Positions 11,444 through 21,853 of a stretch of DNA of 64,000 bases are shown piece after piece; within the stretch, counting starts at the first letter, position 1, and the number at the start of each line of letters is the position of its first letter. Source of the DNA: Eutypa lata (taxonomy: Eukaryota > Ascomycota > Sordariomycetes > Xylariales > Diatrypaceae); NCBI GenBank assembly GCA_022661535.1, contig JAKULF010000003.1, positions 5,766,001 to 5,830,000 on the forward strand, given 5' to 3'. Under the pieces are notes generated by a model. It saw only the letters and a list, made by a program, of their open reading frames with translations, made no database searches and was not told the DNA's origin. A program made the position numbers and the translations under genes.

Positions 11444-12466
11444 ATGACCGGCAAACAAGAAAGCAAGTACTGGATGGAAAGCGAAGGGGAGCGGAAGCGC
11501 CTAGCCAGCAATCATTTCATCGCCAAAGATGCCATGGGCGGCAAGCTAGTTCGGGCGCTTGTGGACTTCTCTCAGCCAGTTAAGATTCTAGACAGTGGGA
11601 CTGCCGGTGGTAAGTAAAAGCGAACCTACTTTTGCCCCCAACTATTTTCTTTCGAGTTAGATTCCTCATTAGTTAAATCTAGGAACTTGGCTCCTGGATC
11701 TCGCCTCATCATTGCCGCCTCTCTCGGCCGGGACCCACGAATTCGTCGGTACGGATCTCAACCCGGCACCCTTCCCACAATCGACCCCCCCAAACGTGAC
11801 CTTTACTATGCAAGACATCAAGAAGCCATGGCCCGAATCCCAGCACGGCCAATTCGACCTCGTTCATCAACGCCTGACCCTCCTTGGTGCAGGCCCCAAC
11901 GCCTCTGCCTCCATCTCTCATCTCTACTCCATAGTCAAACCTGGTGGTTGGGTTCAGATTAGCGAAGGAACCATGGACTTCCCGTCCGACATCGTGAATA
12001 AAGAGCGGACGCCTGCATATAACGACATGCTCCAACTGAGGCGGAGTGTTGCGGGGGCTGTCGGCGCCGAGTGGCACCTTGGCAGATTACTCAAGGGCTT
12101 GTTGGAGGAGACGGGTTTTACGGATGTTGGCGAGGAAGATGTGATGCTTAACATGGGTCGAACCAACAAGGATGAAAAGCTGGCAAAGGAGGGAGCGGAA
12201 AGCTGCGGTGTCGCAGTACAGGGCCTGTCCAAATTCGTGAAAAGTAAGCGTTCAGCTTCCCTATGTCAACTTCTCAGGGAACTTAGGCTAGTCAGGGGAA
12301 CAAAACTTTACTAAAAAACTACATCTATAGACTTTCCACCCGAGAAACAGCCGCTGCTAACCGAAAGATACGAGACACTAGACTAGCGGCGGACCTGGAG
12401 AAGGAACTCATGGAGAAAGGGGCGGTATACCCACTGAAAGTGGTATGGGACCGGAAGCCAGAGTGA
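11444..12466 (+). CDS. LaeA-like SAM methyltransferase, C-terminal splice ambiguous
   Basis: Exon 1 is 11444..11609 and exon 2 is 11683..12243. The N-terminus (KYWMESEGERKRLASNHFIA, KDAMGGKLV) and SAM site ILDSGTAGGTWLLDLA are typical of LaeA/TdiE-like fungal methyltransferases. They are followed by FVGTDLNPAPFP, FDLVHQRLTLLGAG and YSIVKPGGWVQISE. The third exon is ambiguous. The best acceptor (TCTATAG, exon from 12331) gives NFPPEKQPLLTERYETLD and a TAG at 12384-12386, total 260 residues. A weaker acceptor (CCCGAG, exon from 12345) gives 282 residues ending ELMEKGAVYPLKVVWDRKPE at 12466, which matches the family C-terminus much better. Both frames look homologous, which suggests a recent indel near 12380. 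It is probably a tailoring enzyme or local regulator. Confidence 0.78.
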
Positions 12467-12848
12467 GGCTCGAGCGCCGCTCAATAGACTGCCCGGTACC
12501 TGAACGTGGTCTGGAAAGAGACTGAGAGACTACTCGTAATATATGTCAAATTAAGTGGAGAGCAAGACACAGACGCCCCTAGATATATTTCTGAAGCCAT
12601 TAAGGATTGAAGAAGAACAAGTTGTCATTTGATCTCCTATGTAAAACCATTGAAGCACCCCCGCAATGCTCATGCATCCTTTCTATGTACCTTACCTCGA
12701 TCATAAGAAGGGATGACGTATACACAATTCGCGGATTCCAATACAGTCCCAAATAAAGATGGTGGATACCTAGTTGACAGTGTCGATGGGCGCTACGAAT
12801 CTAGTACCCGCAATCTTATGCTTTTACTATTCAGGTGGTCCTTCCACG
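12467..12848. other. convergent 3' intergenic region
   Basis: This lies between the ends of the methyltransferase and the convergent P450 gene. No coding signal was seen. Confidence 0.4.
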
Positions 12849-14650
12849 CTATGGCTTTCGACGGATCAATATAACTTGCTCCATATTGGGGCCAGTCTTC
12901 TCATCCTTCACCCAGTTCTTTGGCCTTTCAGTCTGCCCGTCCGGAAATTTGAACTCATACTCGGTCAACAACAGACAAAGCACCAGCTTGATCTGCGCAC
13001 TAGCGTACCATCGCCCCGGGCACGCCTGCCGACCCGCTCCGAACCAGGAGTCACCCGCGGTGACGGAGCTGAAAAGATTGGCGGCGTCTACTTCGTTAGC
13101 TTCTTCCGGGTTTGTACTGGGAGCTGAATAATAGCGCATTGGCCGGAACTCTAATGGCGAGTCGTACAATGTGGGATCACGGGAGCGGGCGTCGGAGGCT
13201 GCGCAGATGTGCGTGCCCGCTGGGATGGTAAAGCCATTTGAGAGGGGGGTTGGGGACAGCACCAAACGCTGGAAGGAGACGATCCCGGCAGAGTTAGTGC
13301 GGCCGCTCTCCTTAAGGAAGCTCTCCATCCTGAGCAATCTGAGTAACGAGCTGTTGGTCCAGCCGTTGGTCACAATTTCTTTGATGGCCTCCTCGCGCAG
13401 CCCTTCCATCGACTCCGGGTGGGCGCACAGATCGTATAGCGCGTGTATAGCTGTGATGGCGCTCGTGTGCATTGCGGCCACAATGAGAAAGAGGATCTTC
13501 ATGACGATTGCCTCTGGTTCAGCATCCCGCCCCTTCGCAGACTCAGAGAGCCATTGCACAAAGTCCTGCGGTTGGTCGTCGCCGAGCACTGCAGACTTAT
13601 CATCTACGTACTGCTGCTGTCGTGTCCGAATGACTGGAGCTAGAAGTTTCGTCACTTGTGCGATGTCAGAACGCAGCTTCCGGCCACATGGCAGCGTGTA
13701 CCGAGCAATGGGACGCAGGGTGGGCGAAATAGTCCTCATAGTTATGCAGAAGACGGCCACGGAAGCAGTGAAGCCCATGATGGTCTTGAGCCATATCGGG
13801 TCACGGGAGATGAGGGGATCGTCGATCACTCGGCGGGAGGTGATCTGGCCAATGGCGGCGAAAATCAGTGAAGATGCCTTCACGGGGGTGAACTCTACAG
13901 CAACAGGTTCTCAGCAATTACCTCCCTCCTTATCACAGCTGGTTGCGACCCTGATGAGAGTGGGAGCGTACCTTTTGTGTCGCAGGCACGAAGGGCATTC
14001 TTCAATGCTAGATCTGCCTCCTCTCTCATCGACGGTAACAAATTCCCTGTTGTCATTTCTGTCAGTGTGTAGTTTTATTTTTCAACACATCGCGCCCGTG
14101 CAATAGAAGTTGCGTACCCAAATTCTTTGTCAATTGAAACCGAACAATGTCGCGGTGAAGGTTCGTTCCGCGGACAGCATCTAGCTTGGTATGTTTGCCC
14201 ATAAATCTATCCAGAAGCTCCTCTTTGAAGCTGAGTTGAGTGTCTGGTAGATTTTTCAGCTCCTCAATGAACCTGTCGGGGAGGACGAGCCGCTCGTTGT
14301 CGCACGTGTGGATCACGTATGGTGTCTCTTTGTGCTGTTCGTAATTATCCAAATTAGCAATGAATGGAAATCTCCCTATCCCACTATGCTATTCACACAT
14401 ACAGGAGATCAGCAGGAAATGACGTTGACCGAACCTTTGCGTAGCCTTGCTCCAGTAACTGTTGTCCTCCGGCGAAGAACTCATCTTTGGCAGCCTGTGT
14501 CCGAAGGCCCCAGAAGCCTGGGTTGATTCCAAGCCGCGGGAGCCCATCAAATCTTCTTCGTGACGATATACGCCGACCCAGCCAGATGAGTAATAGCCCG
14601 CCCCCAAGGGCAATGAAGATGAAGGCGCTATTTGGTGTCATGTTGCACAT
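12849..14650 (-). CDS. cytochrome P450 (ent-kaurene oxidase-like fungal group)
   Basis: Four exons fit in frame: 14650..14435, 14388..14118, 14058..13972 and 13894..12849, giving 539 residues. Exon 1 has a membrane anchor (FIFIALGGGLLLIWLG) and LPRLGINPGFWG. Exon 2 reads HSGIGRFPFIANLDNYEQHK and then LVLPDRFIEELKNLPD. The I-helix has AAMHTSAITAIHALYDL, as in the kaurene-oxidase-like branch (FAAIHTT type). The K-helix ExxR is ESGR, and the haem loop is FGAGRQACPGRW with the thiolate Cys. Length is normal for a microsomal P450. It is a monooxygenase for a hydrophobic substrate, reduced by CPR at the ER. It converges on the methyltransferase at 11444 and is a plausible tailoring oxygenase of the same cluster. 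Confidence 0.88.
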
Positions 14651-15366
14651 CGAAGCGTGAAGTCCTGTTTATTAATATCAGTCCGCCAAATGCACTGTGA
14701 GTCCCGGCCCGATCCTCTGATACGTAAGCAGGTAAGCGACAGTTATTCAAATGCTGGTATATGGGCCGGGCGTGAGTATTCAATAATTGTATCAACAGAC
14801 TGGCAAGCAAATTGGTTCGGGTAGCGTTTAACAGCCAGAATAGCTTCTACAACTACAATATTCACATAGTATAAATGTCCAATTACAACAAGCTCAGGCT
14901 GATTTCCTACATCCGTCATGATGTGTGTGTCTCACTGGGCAATTGAAGCACTAGCCCCCACGATCAACGATGCTGCCGGCCCCTCCCCCCGGTCGCCGAC
15001 TAAAAAGACCCACAGGTCTATCGGCACTGTCGGCTTCGGCGGGCTCTGTCATCGGTGAACAGGCCATACTTATCGGCGCGCGATGCCGACGCCTGATTTC
15101 GGTCTTGGCTGATCGGGTAGTCATCTCGCCGTATCTGTTCGGAATCCTACTTGCTAGGTCATCATACGCTATTATTCAAGTCCGAGATGATAACAGCTAG
15201 CTTTCTCCATATCGACCCAAAATATTTTTTATACCCCCAGGTGTGCTTTCAATCCATCCATTGCATATAATCAGGAGCAATTGAATATATCGACTTCTCG
15301 GTTCATAACAGCAAAGGCAATACCTCTCCGTGCAATAGTCAACGTCGTCAACACTCGGTCAACACA
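14651..15366. other. divergent promoter region between P450 and EthD gene
   Basis: About 0.7 kb between divergent starts, with no coding signal. A shared control region for the P450 and the EthD gene is an inference from the layout. Confidence 0.4.
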
Positions 15367-15705
15367 ATGGTCTTTAGAGTCTACCTGCTCGCCGCCAAAG
15401 CCCCCGGCATTTCCCTCGAAGAATTCAAGGATCAGTGGGACCATCACCGCGTCAACATGCTGAAGGAGATCGCCGGCGACGCCTACCCTCAAAACCACTA
15501 TCACCGCTATCCAACGCAAGCTAAAGGCCCGGCAGACACAAAATACGATGGCATCGGGTATCTAGAGTTCAAGGACAAGGCGGCATTCTTGAAGCTCAGG
15601 GAGATTACGGAGACCCCCGAGAACAAGACGAGGCTCGAAGCGCATGACAAAACGTTTTTGGATGTCGACAAGATTCAGATGTACATTGTAGATGAAGGGC
15701 AATGA
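15367..15705 (+). CDS. EthD-domain protein
   Basis: A single-exon 112-residue protein (ATG 15367). The N-terminus FRVYLLAAKAPGISLEEFKD followed by QWDHHRVNMLKEIAG is the typical EthD ferredoxin-like dimeric alpha/beta-barrel start (first strand, then F..yW...H). Next come YHRYPTQ, a mid strand DGIGYLEFKDKAAFLKL, and a terminal strand FLDVDKIQMYIVDE. Fungal EthD proteins act as small dehydratases, cyclases or decarboxylase-like helpers in aromatic polyketide pathways. No polyketide synthase lies in the window, so its role here is inferred only from the neighbouring methyltransferases and P450. Confidence 0.88.
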   Translation: MVFRVYLLAAKAPGISLEEFKDQWDHHRVNMLKEIAGDAYPQNHYHRYPTQAKGPADTKYDGIGYLEFKDKAAFLKLREITETPENKTRLEAHDKTFLDVDKIQMYIVDEGQ

Positions 15706-15775
15706 CGAAAATTTCTAGTTCGTCACCAGGTGACGAGAGGGAGCCGCTTGGTTATATTTCAAGCTTGTTTAGCAT
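15706..15775. promoter_or_regulatory. 3' flank of EthD gene, up to inverted-repeat element
   Basis: A short flank of 70 bases. A GTCACCAGGTGAC palindrome lies at 15722-15734. Confidence 0.3.
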
Positions 15776-16361
15776 AGAGTGATGTTATTTACACCTTACT
15801 TTCCACACCTTACTTTTTTGGGATCAGCTGGCAGCCGTTCCGGCAAAATGCCTTGCCATCTTCTGGCACTTCTTACTTTCTATATAATAACTTAACAATC
15901 ACGTAAGTAATTATAAATCAGCTTCCGGTATTACTACTATTATACCTTAATGGAATAATAAATGAACTCTACTTATTTTTTAGATTTCTTTCGGTGGACT
16001 TACGTATAAATGAAACTAGGTAAAAGTAAATGGGTTAAAAGGGTCAGAACATTTTTGAGAAGGTAACCCACTAAGCTACAGCGGTCTATCACTATAATTG
16101 TACTAATTTGTAACGCTCTACAGCGCCAATTCCAAAATAAAGGGCTAAGCGTTATTGTTAAGCAATGATCTCAAAGGTAATGGCAAAAACAGGTTAATAT
16201 AAATAACTAGATGTTTCCGAATTAAAGCTTTAAATTACGTTGCAAAGCTCTAAAATCACTGATATAATTACGTAAGGCGGTCCGGCAGAGATTTGACGAT
16301 CCGGCTAACAGGTGGCTTTGAAAAGTAAGTGTAGAAAGTAAGGTGTAAATAACATCACTCT
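15776..16361. mobile_element. MITE-like inverted-repeat element, 586 bp
   Basis: The two ends are perfect inverted copies over 28 bases: AGAGTGATGTTATTTACACC... from 15776 inward matches the reverse complement of the sequence ending at 16361. Weaker inverted similarity continues for about 40 bases more (GGCAGCCGTTCCGG against TTAGCCGGATCG). The interior is AT-rich and has no open frame, so the element is non-autonomous if it is a transposon. I see no convincing target-site duplication (left flank TTTAGCAT, right flank TTTATATA). It lies between the EthD gene and a truncated O-methyltransferase. Alternatives are a decayed DNA transposon or a stem-loop of other origin. Confidence 0.62.
16041..16085 (-). 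repeat. tRNA-like A box and B box inside the inverted-repeat element
   Basis: Reading the minus strand, TAGCTTAGTGGG resembles a tRNA A box (TRGCNNAGTGG). About 28 bases later GTTCTGACCC partly resembles a B box (GGTTCGANTCC). Together they suggest a tRNA-derived (SINE-like) segment nested in the element, but the B box is imperfect and no tRNA fold was confirmed. Confidence 0.3.
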
Positions 16362-16913
16362 TTATATAACCCCCCCTTATTCTAAGGGAGTGGCGATAAA
16401 GGAGGATCTTAGATAATATTTACGTCCTCTTCATACGCAACTCTAGTGGTATACCGTTACTCTATAGGTACTTCACGTATATAATGTTGGACAATTGTCA
16501 AAGTTCTTTTTGCCATTTTTAGAATATCACTGCCTATTACGTTCTCTGGTTTAATTTCTAGGCCATACCTATGTATTTTCTCATTAAGTTCTATTAGAAT
16601 ACGTAAATACTACGCGCAAATAGGACGATCTTACTAGCTATATAACACCTTTGATGTGGACCTGAAAGTTGACATATAACCTTCAGGAGACAGCAGCAAA
16701 ACATACTAATGGAGAATGAAAATAGGACTAAAGATGGAATAGAGTGAGCTGGTGATATATACTCATATACTAGCAACTTTAAATCTGCATTTATTGTTAT
16801 ACGTATATTAAGTTATTTTCTTACATGGAACAGAGACTTCATGAAATTACGCACAGTTAAGATTCCCGACAGGAACAATTTCTCCATGCTCATCCCTGTT
16901 CCTCCCTGATATC
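16362..16913. other. AT-rich stretch between element and O-methyltransferase relic
   Basis: Strongly AT-rich with no coding signal. It contains a GGGGGG-type run (CCCCCC at about 16371) beside the element. Confidence 0.35.
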
Positions 16914-17192
16914 ATGTTCCGGTCCCTTGTTCCCGGACTGGAGTCTTCGGGGCCAGCTACGCCGCTGCTGGTTAACGATATCATCATTCCCGAATATGGC
17001 GAGCGCTGGCCGCGACTGCTCGAACGAGATATCCGGCAGATCGATATGATCATGCTGGTAAGCCTAGGCGGCAAGCAACCCCCAAGGCTGGAGTTTGAGG
17101 CGTTGCTAAGAGAGGCGGATCCGAGATACGAAGTCTACAGGGTGCATGCAACTGGACCACTAGGATTGTTGGAGGTCTATCTACGACAATGA
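16914..17192 (+). pseudogene. O-methyltransferase relic, C-terminal fragment
   Basis: The 92-residue frame reads FRSLVPGLESSGPATPLLVN, DIIIPEYG, then DMIMLVSLGGKQPPRLEFEA, LLREADPRYEVYRV and a terminal LLEVYLRQ. This is the last third of COMT-type fungal O-methyltransferases (lvP.L..g..lLInd.v.P, then D..Ml.l..gkeR, then ll..adp.f.v). The SAM-binding core and N-terminal dimerisation domain (about 300 residues) are missing, and the sequence just upstream is not an intact continuation. The break point is about 0.5 kb from the inverted-repeat element. It is read as the remnant of a gene once in the cluster. Confidence 0.6.
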
Positions 17193-17821
17193 ATGAGTGA
17201 CGAAGAGTGGCGTGCGTGACAGTGGGACGTGGGAGATTATCAAACCGCTTGTTATTTTTGACGGTTGGAAGTTGTCTTTCGTATCTGATTCGTTAGCTCG
17301 GCTATTTTTAAGGGAGATTAGGTGCATAGGTGGATGGTATATAACTAATAGCTATGTTCTATGAGGCCTTCCCCGGATTTTAGTTTTGGGCCGTCTTTGA
17401 GTCTTTGAAGCTATTCGCACCTTAATAAATTGGCTGCAACAACTAGATGATGATGGCAGTTAGGAGGCAACCAGGCGGTGCAAATCGTTGAAACTGATTA
17501 TTCGCTGTGCACGTAAATTCGGAGTCACTGAGTAAATGGTATTTGTCATATCATATAGTGACGCGTACATTGCATTTTAGTCCTTGAATCCCGACCTCCG
17601 TAGGTTCGACTTGCCGGGTCGGGTTTCGTTGTTACATTAAGCCCGGATAATCCTTGGAACCCCGGATCCCCCCCCGGAAGTAAGCATGTATATAAGAGGG
17701 GGGAAAGCAAAAAAAAAAAAAAAAAAAAAAACCTAGGCTTTCCAGTCCCAAAATTCTATCTCCTTTCTCTCTTCAGAAAACCACCAAACACCCAACGCCT
17801 TAGGTATTAATATATTCCAAA
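17193..17821. promoter_or_regulatory. promoter region of methyltransferase gene with TATA and A23 run
   Basis: A TATATAAG box lies at about 17690. It is followed by a purine stretch and a run of 23 A (17709-17731), then a CT-rich leader (17760-17775) and AAAATG at the start. This looks like a normal fungal promoter with a poly(dA) nucleosome-excluding tract. Upstream, 17193-17680 has no coding signal. Confidence 0.5.
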
Positions 17822-18815
17822 ATGACAAGTCTTCCCAACACCGTTAACACGGACAAGTGGGGGAAGGAAACGGAAAAGCAGCTCCACTCCGAAGAATTCG
17901 AAGCATGGAGAAAGGCGATGTATGTGGACGTAATTCCATGGGAATACGAACGATTCCGTGAGCTGCTAGAAAAGTATAGCAAGATCCCTCCGAGCGAAGT
18001 TGAAGCGGAGATTTTCAAGATAGTAAGCCGAGGGCATCTTCTCTATCCACCAACCGTCACTGTACCTTAGGCCCCCTCTTCCTAATCAATACCTCATATA
18101 GCGAGCCAAAGCTTGGGAACTAGCCAAGTACCCCTGTATCGGTCACTTCACCTACTTGCGCCTCCTCGAATTCGGCGGCGAGGACCCGGATATGCAAAAG
18201 GTCATCGAGCGCCTTAAGGCGCCTGGCTCGCAAGACACCTACCTCGAACTTGGTGGCTTCATGTGCCAAACCATCCGGGTGCTCGCCTTCGAGGGCGTCG
18301 ACTCGGCACGCCTGTACGGAACCGACCTACATGCGGAGTTCCTCGAGCTGGGGTACGAGCAGTTCCGCGACCGCGAGACACTGAAAGCCACCCTGGTGGC
18401 GGGGGACATGCTAGCTCCGGACGAAGAGTACACGAACAGCGAGGTAGCTAAGACGTTCGACGGGAAGATATCCATCATTCACGCCGGGAATTTCTTTCAC
18501 CTGTTCAGCTGGGAGTCGCAGCTCGTCATCTGCGAGCGCATCATCCGGTTTTTCAAGCGCGGTCCAAGCGCGGGTAGTCCAGCCGTGGTGTTCGGGTCGC
18601 ACATCGGCAGCGTCAAGCCGGGGGAGATAGAGGTTTTCAGGATTTTCCTGCATGATGAGACGACGTTTCAGTCGTTGTGGGATGAGGTCGGAAACAAGAC
18701 GGGTACACGCTGGAAGGTCAGCATGCAGATCGTGGCATTGACGCCCCCGAAGCCGAATGCTTACGGCGAAGATTCCAGGGTTATGCGTTTCGTTGTGACT
18801 CAGGTAGTGAACTAG
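17822..18815 (+). CDS. SAM methyltransferase, meroterpenoid-cluster type (Trt5/AusD-like)
   Basis: Two exons (17822..18022 and 18102..18815; intron GTAAGC...CATATAG) encode 304 residues. The N-terminal WAWK-like helices (WRKAMYVDVIPWEYERFREL) lead to RAKAWELAKYPCIGHFTYLR, the signature of this group. The SAM site is DTYLELGGFMCQTIRVLAFE (usual form LDLGCCFGQDxRxL, here LELGGFMCQ), then LYGTDLHAEFLELGYEQFRD, FVAGDM-like LVAGDML, and IIHAGNFFHLFSWESQLVIC. The C-terminus has VFGSHIGSVKPGEIEVF and ETGTRW-like NKTGTRWKVSMQ. Relatives methylate carboxyls or hydroxyls of meroterpenoids and polyketides. It lies at the right end of the tailoring group and is cytosolic, with no membrane segment. Confidence 0.85.
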
Positions 18816-20946
18816 TCTAGGTAGTCAGTTAGCACGACAGCAGTCCTGCTTCTTATATAACCAAGGGAGGCGAGATGGTAGCGTCCACTTGTATTGGTCA
18901 TTCCATATTCAAGTCCCTACCTACTATAACTACCTTCATATTGATAACGGTCGACAGTCCAAAAAGAAAATGACATGTTATCGACCCCTCTCTTCCTACC
19001 CTCCAATGTACTAATGTTCTCCTGTAATCCTACCACGCTCTGCACGCAGGGTGACTACGATGTTATCTGTTCTGATGGTTGCTGAGACTTTCGGTGATGT
19101 GTCTCTCTAATTAGATTCATGGAGGAGGTCGCTTTTTAACTGCTGGATGTTATCATTTGGGATGCTGTCCTTGTAAAAGATAACATCAAATATGGCGATA
19201 AGTTTGTTAGTTAAGGGGTTCTGAATTCTGCAAATGTCGGATAAATTGTAACTGACTAGATAACCAAACTAGACTTATAGGTTGTGCCGCTGTTTCCGCT
19301 TCTTTTTAATCCGAGTATCAAGGGTCAGAGAAAAGGTCTTGCTTTCAAAGTCTCTGGGAAACTCTTGTTGAGATATGCGGTTAGCAACTATTAACCTATT
19401 CTGTAAACCAGGTAAGTATAGAATCGGCTCGAGCGCTTCAACTCCGTCTTCTTGTTTAGGGGGAGGGGAATCCCATATTACTTTGTGCTTGCGGATTATT
19501 ATCTTATTGCCGCATACAATTATCGAGCGAAGCAACTAATGCTAATGTTTAAGGATCCCAAATATGAGTCCAGGGTATCGATAATGGTCGTTGACTCTCA
19601 ATAGGTTGAGATTATGACTGTGGCGTCAACAGGTGCTTATTTGAATACAAGCAGGCAAGGGTTGTTGGGCAGGCCATCGTGCGGAGTTTCCTATTATATT
19701 TAGATAGTATAGTATCGAGAGATAGGGCAACATTTTTTCTAGGTCTGAGATCAAAGGGAGCAGGGATAGAATTATGTATATAAGCTAGTTTCTCTCGCTT
19801 GCACCTTTGCCTCTCCCATTCTCCTTTACTTCTCAGTATTTCCTCATTTTTAGCCTTTAGGAAGTCCTTGCTTCGGTGCTATTCACACACCTCACAATGT
19901 CTTTTGGCTTCCACCCTATGATACGACACCCCTACTCACATTTAAAGCGCACACTGACAATGGCTGGCGAGTATTCATCATCGATCCTAGTCAGGAAGAT
20001 TAACATGATGTAGCGAGCCTTGTTAATAATATCCCTAGAAATCACATCCCGATTGCAAGTAGTGATCCATTTCGAGAACACCAGATGAGAAGGTCTTTGC
20101 ATTCTCATCCATAGGTAATGGGGGGTAGGAGTGAGTTCTGATGGGACTAACAGGGGATGGCTTAGAAGGGACAAATTCACGGGCCTTCTTTAAGTAGGCT
20201 GTGCCTCCGCCTACGTGAAGAGACCAGATTGTAGTTACAAGTACTATCTGCCAACTGACTTAGCTGGTACCTTGCTTTCTTTAATCTAATATATTCACCG
20301 TACTCATCGCAAGAATTTGTAGATGCACTGGGGTCTCGTTACGATTATAACTTTAGTATGTAATAATCCCATATTATAAACTGCAAGATTATGCAATACT
20401 CCGGTCATATTTATTACGTAATGAAATCGTTAAAAATAGAACCAACACAACAACATCCGTCTTCTTTCGCATCTTCATCATACGATTGCGAACAACTTAT
20501 TGGAGCAACAACTGGCATTTGAGGCAGCTCCAAGCAATTGTTCACCTCCTCCAACCACCCAGAACACTGCGATGCCATTGCGAAGCAACACGAGACGAAA
20601 CAACAATACCTTTAGTAGCCGCTGCATCTATCGCAGCCCGCGACCCATCATCATCGATGAAGGGAACTATTGGTAAGTTAATTGAATTGTATATATAGGG
20701 GTTGCAAATGGTGAATGTGGTTGCCCTCGCTGTTGTAAATCGAGTTTGTCGTCCTCGGCCCCTTCGTGCGCGATTTTATTAATGGATGTTGGAGCCGTCC
20801 GACCAACATCTTTTTTTTATGCCAAACGATTACAGTAGCAGCTTCGAAACGTTTCGCTTTCAATCAGCAAGGCTCCATCGATAGATCATTCGAATAACCA
20901 ATAAATATATTCCCGTGTTAGCGTCCTCAACCAACTATCGCTCTAA
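18816..20946. other. intergenic, one promoter-like patch, no gene recognised
   Basis: About 2.1 kb. A patch at 19775-19900 looks like a strong promoter and leader: TATATAAG, then a long CT-rich tract, then CACAATGTC. The frame from ATG 19897 (MSFGFHPMIRHPYS) stops after 37 residues and resembles nothing I recognise. The rest has only short frames. Confidence 0.4.
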
Positions 20947-21822
20947 ATGACAATCCTCAAAAGTTCCGAGAACTCCAATAGTGATAGTGATGGTGATGGT
21001 GAAGATCGTTGCTGGCAGGCCAACTCTCTATGTAGTTCATGGGATCATGTATAGTTGAAGAAGGTAGATGGTTATTTAAACACTGGGCACGACAGGCTAA
21101 CCACCCCCTTCTCCCCTCATCCCCCCATTCACAGGCCCGCGATCCACAACACCGTACAAGCAGGGTTCGTGCGCGACGGCCGACCCGTCCGCATAGGCCT
21201 GCGCTGCGGCATCTGCGACGACCACGTCCTCGCGTTCCCGCCGGGCGCGTTGCACAATCCCGACAACCAAGCCACCGACAACGTCGTCGTGCTCCCCTGT
21301 GGCCACTTCTACGGCACGACCTGCATCGCTCGCTGGCGCGCGACGCAAGACCGGAATGGCCAGACCCCGACATGTCCCGCGTGCCGCTACCCCCTCGTCC
21401 ACCGCGCGTGCGGACACCCCGTCAGCCTGCTCAAGTCGGCCTTCACGACGCTGCGCCTCAGCAGGCCCGATGGCGAGGCGGAGTCGACGATCCTATCGCT
21501 GCCCACGCGCCTCCCGGCTGCTTTGCTGCAGATGATGGGCAAGCAGGACCACAATAATAACGAAAATAATGATAATAATGATGATGGTGGTGGTGGTGGT
21601 GGTGGTGGGGGTAATAATAGCAAACGAGATGAGAACGAGGAGGAGAAATACTGCCCTTCCTGTCGTCAGAAGCGGATCCTGGACAGGAGAGCCGCCATCA
21701 CTCGGAACCGACAGATGGCGGTAGGCTTGGCTGCGAGCCTTAGGAGGCTCGGTGAGCACCTTGAAAATAACCCTCATTCTCTTCGACGACAACGACGACC
21801 ACCAGTCGCCGCCGCCGCCAAC

Positions 21823-21853
<31 letters not shown>

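Noticed and set aside
13171..14106. A 311-codon forward frame opposite the P450.
   Set aside because: Reads through P450 introns and exons on the other strand without any recognisable domain.
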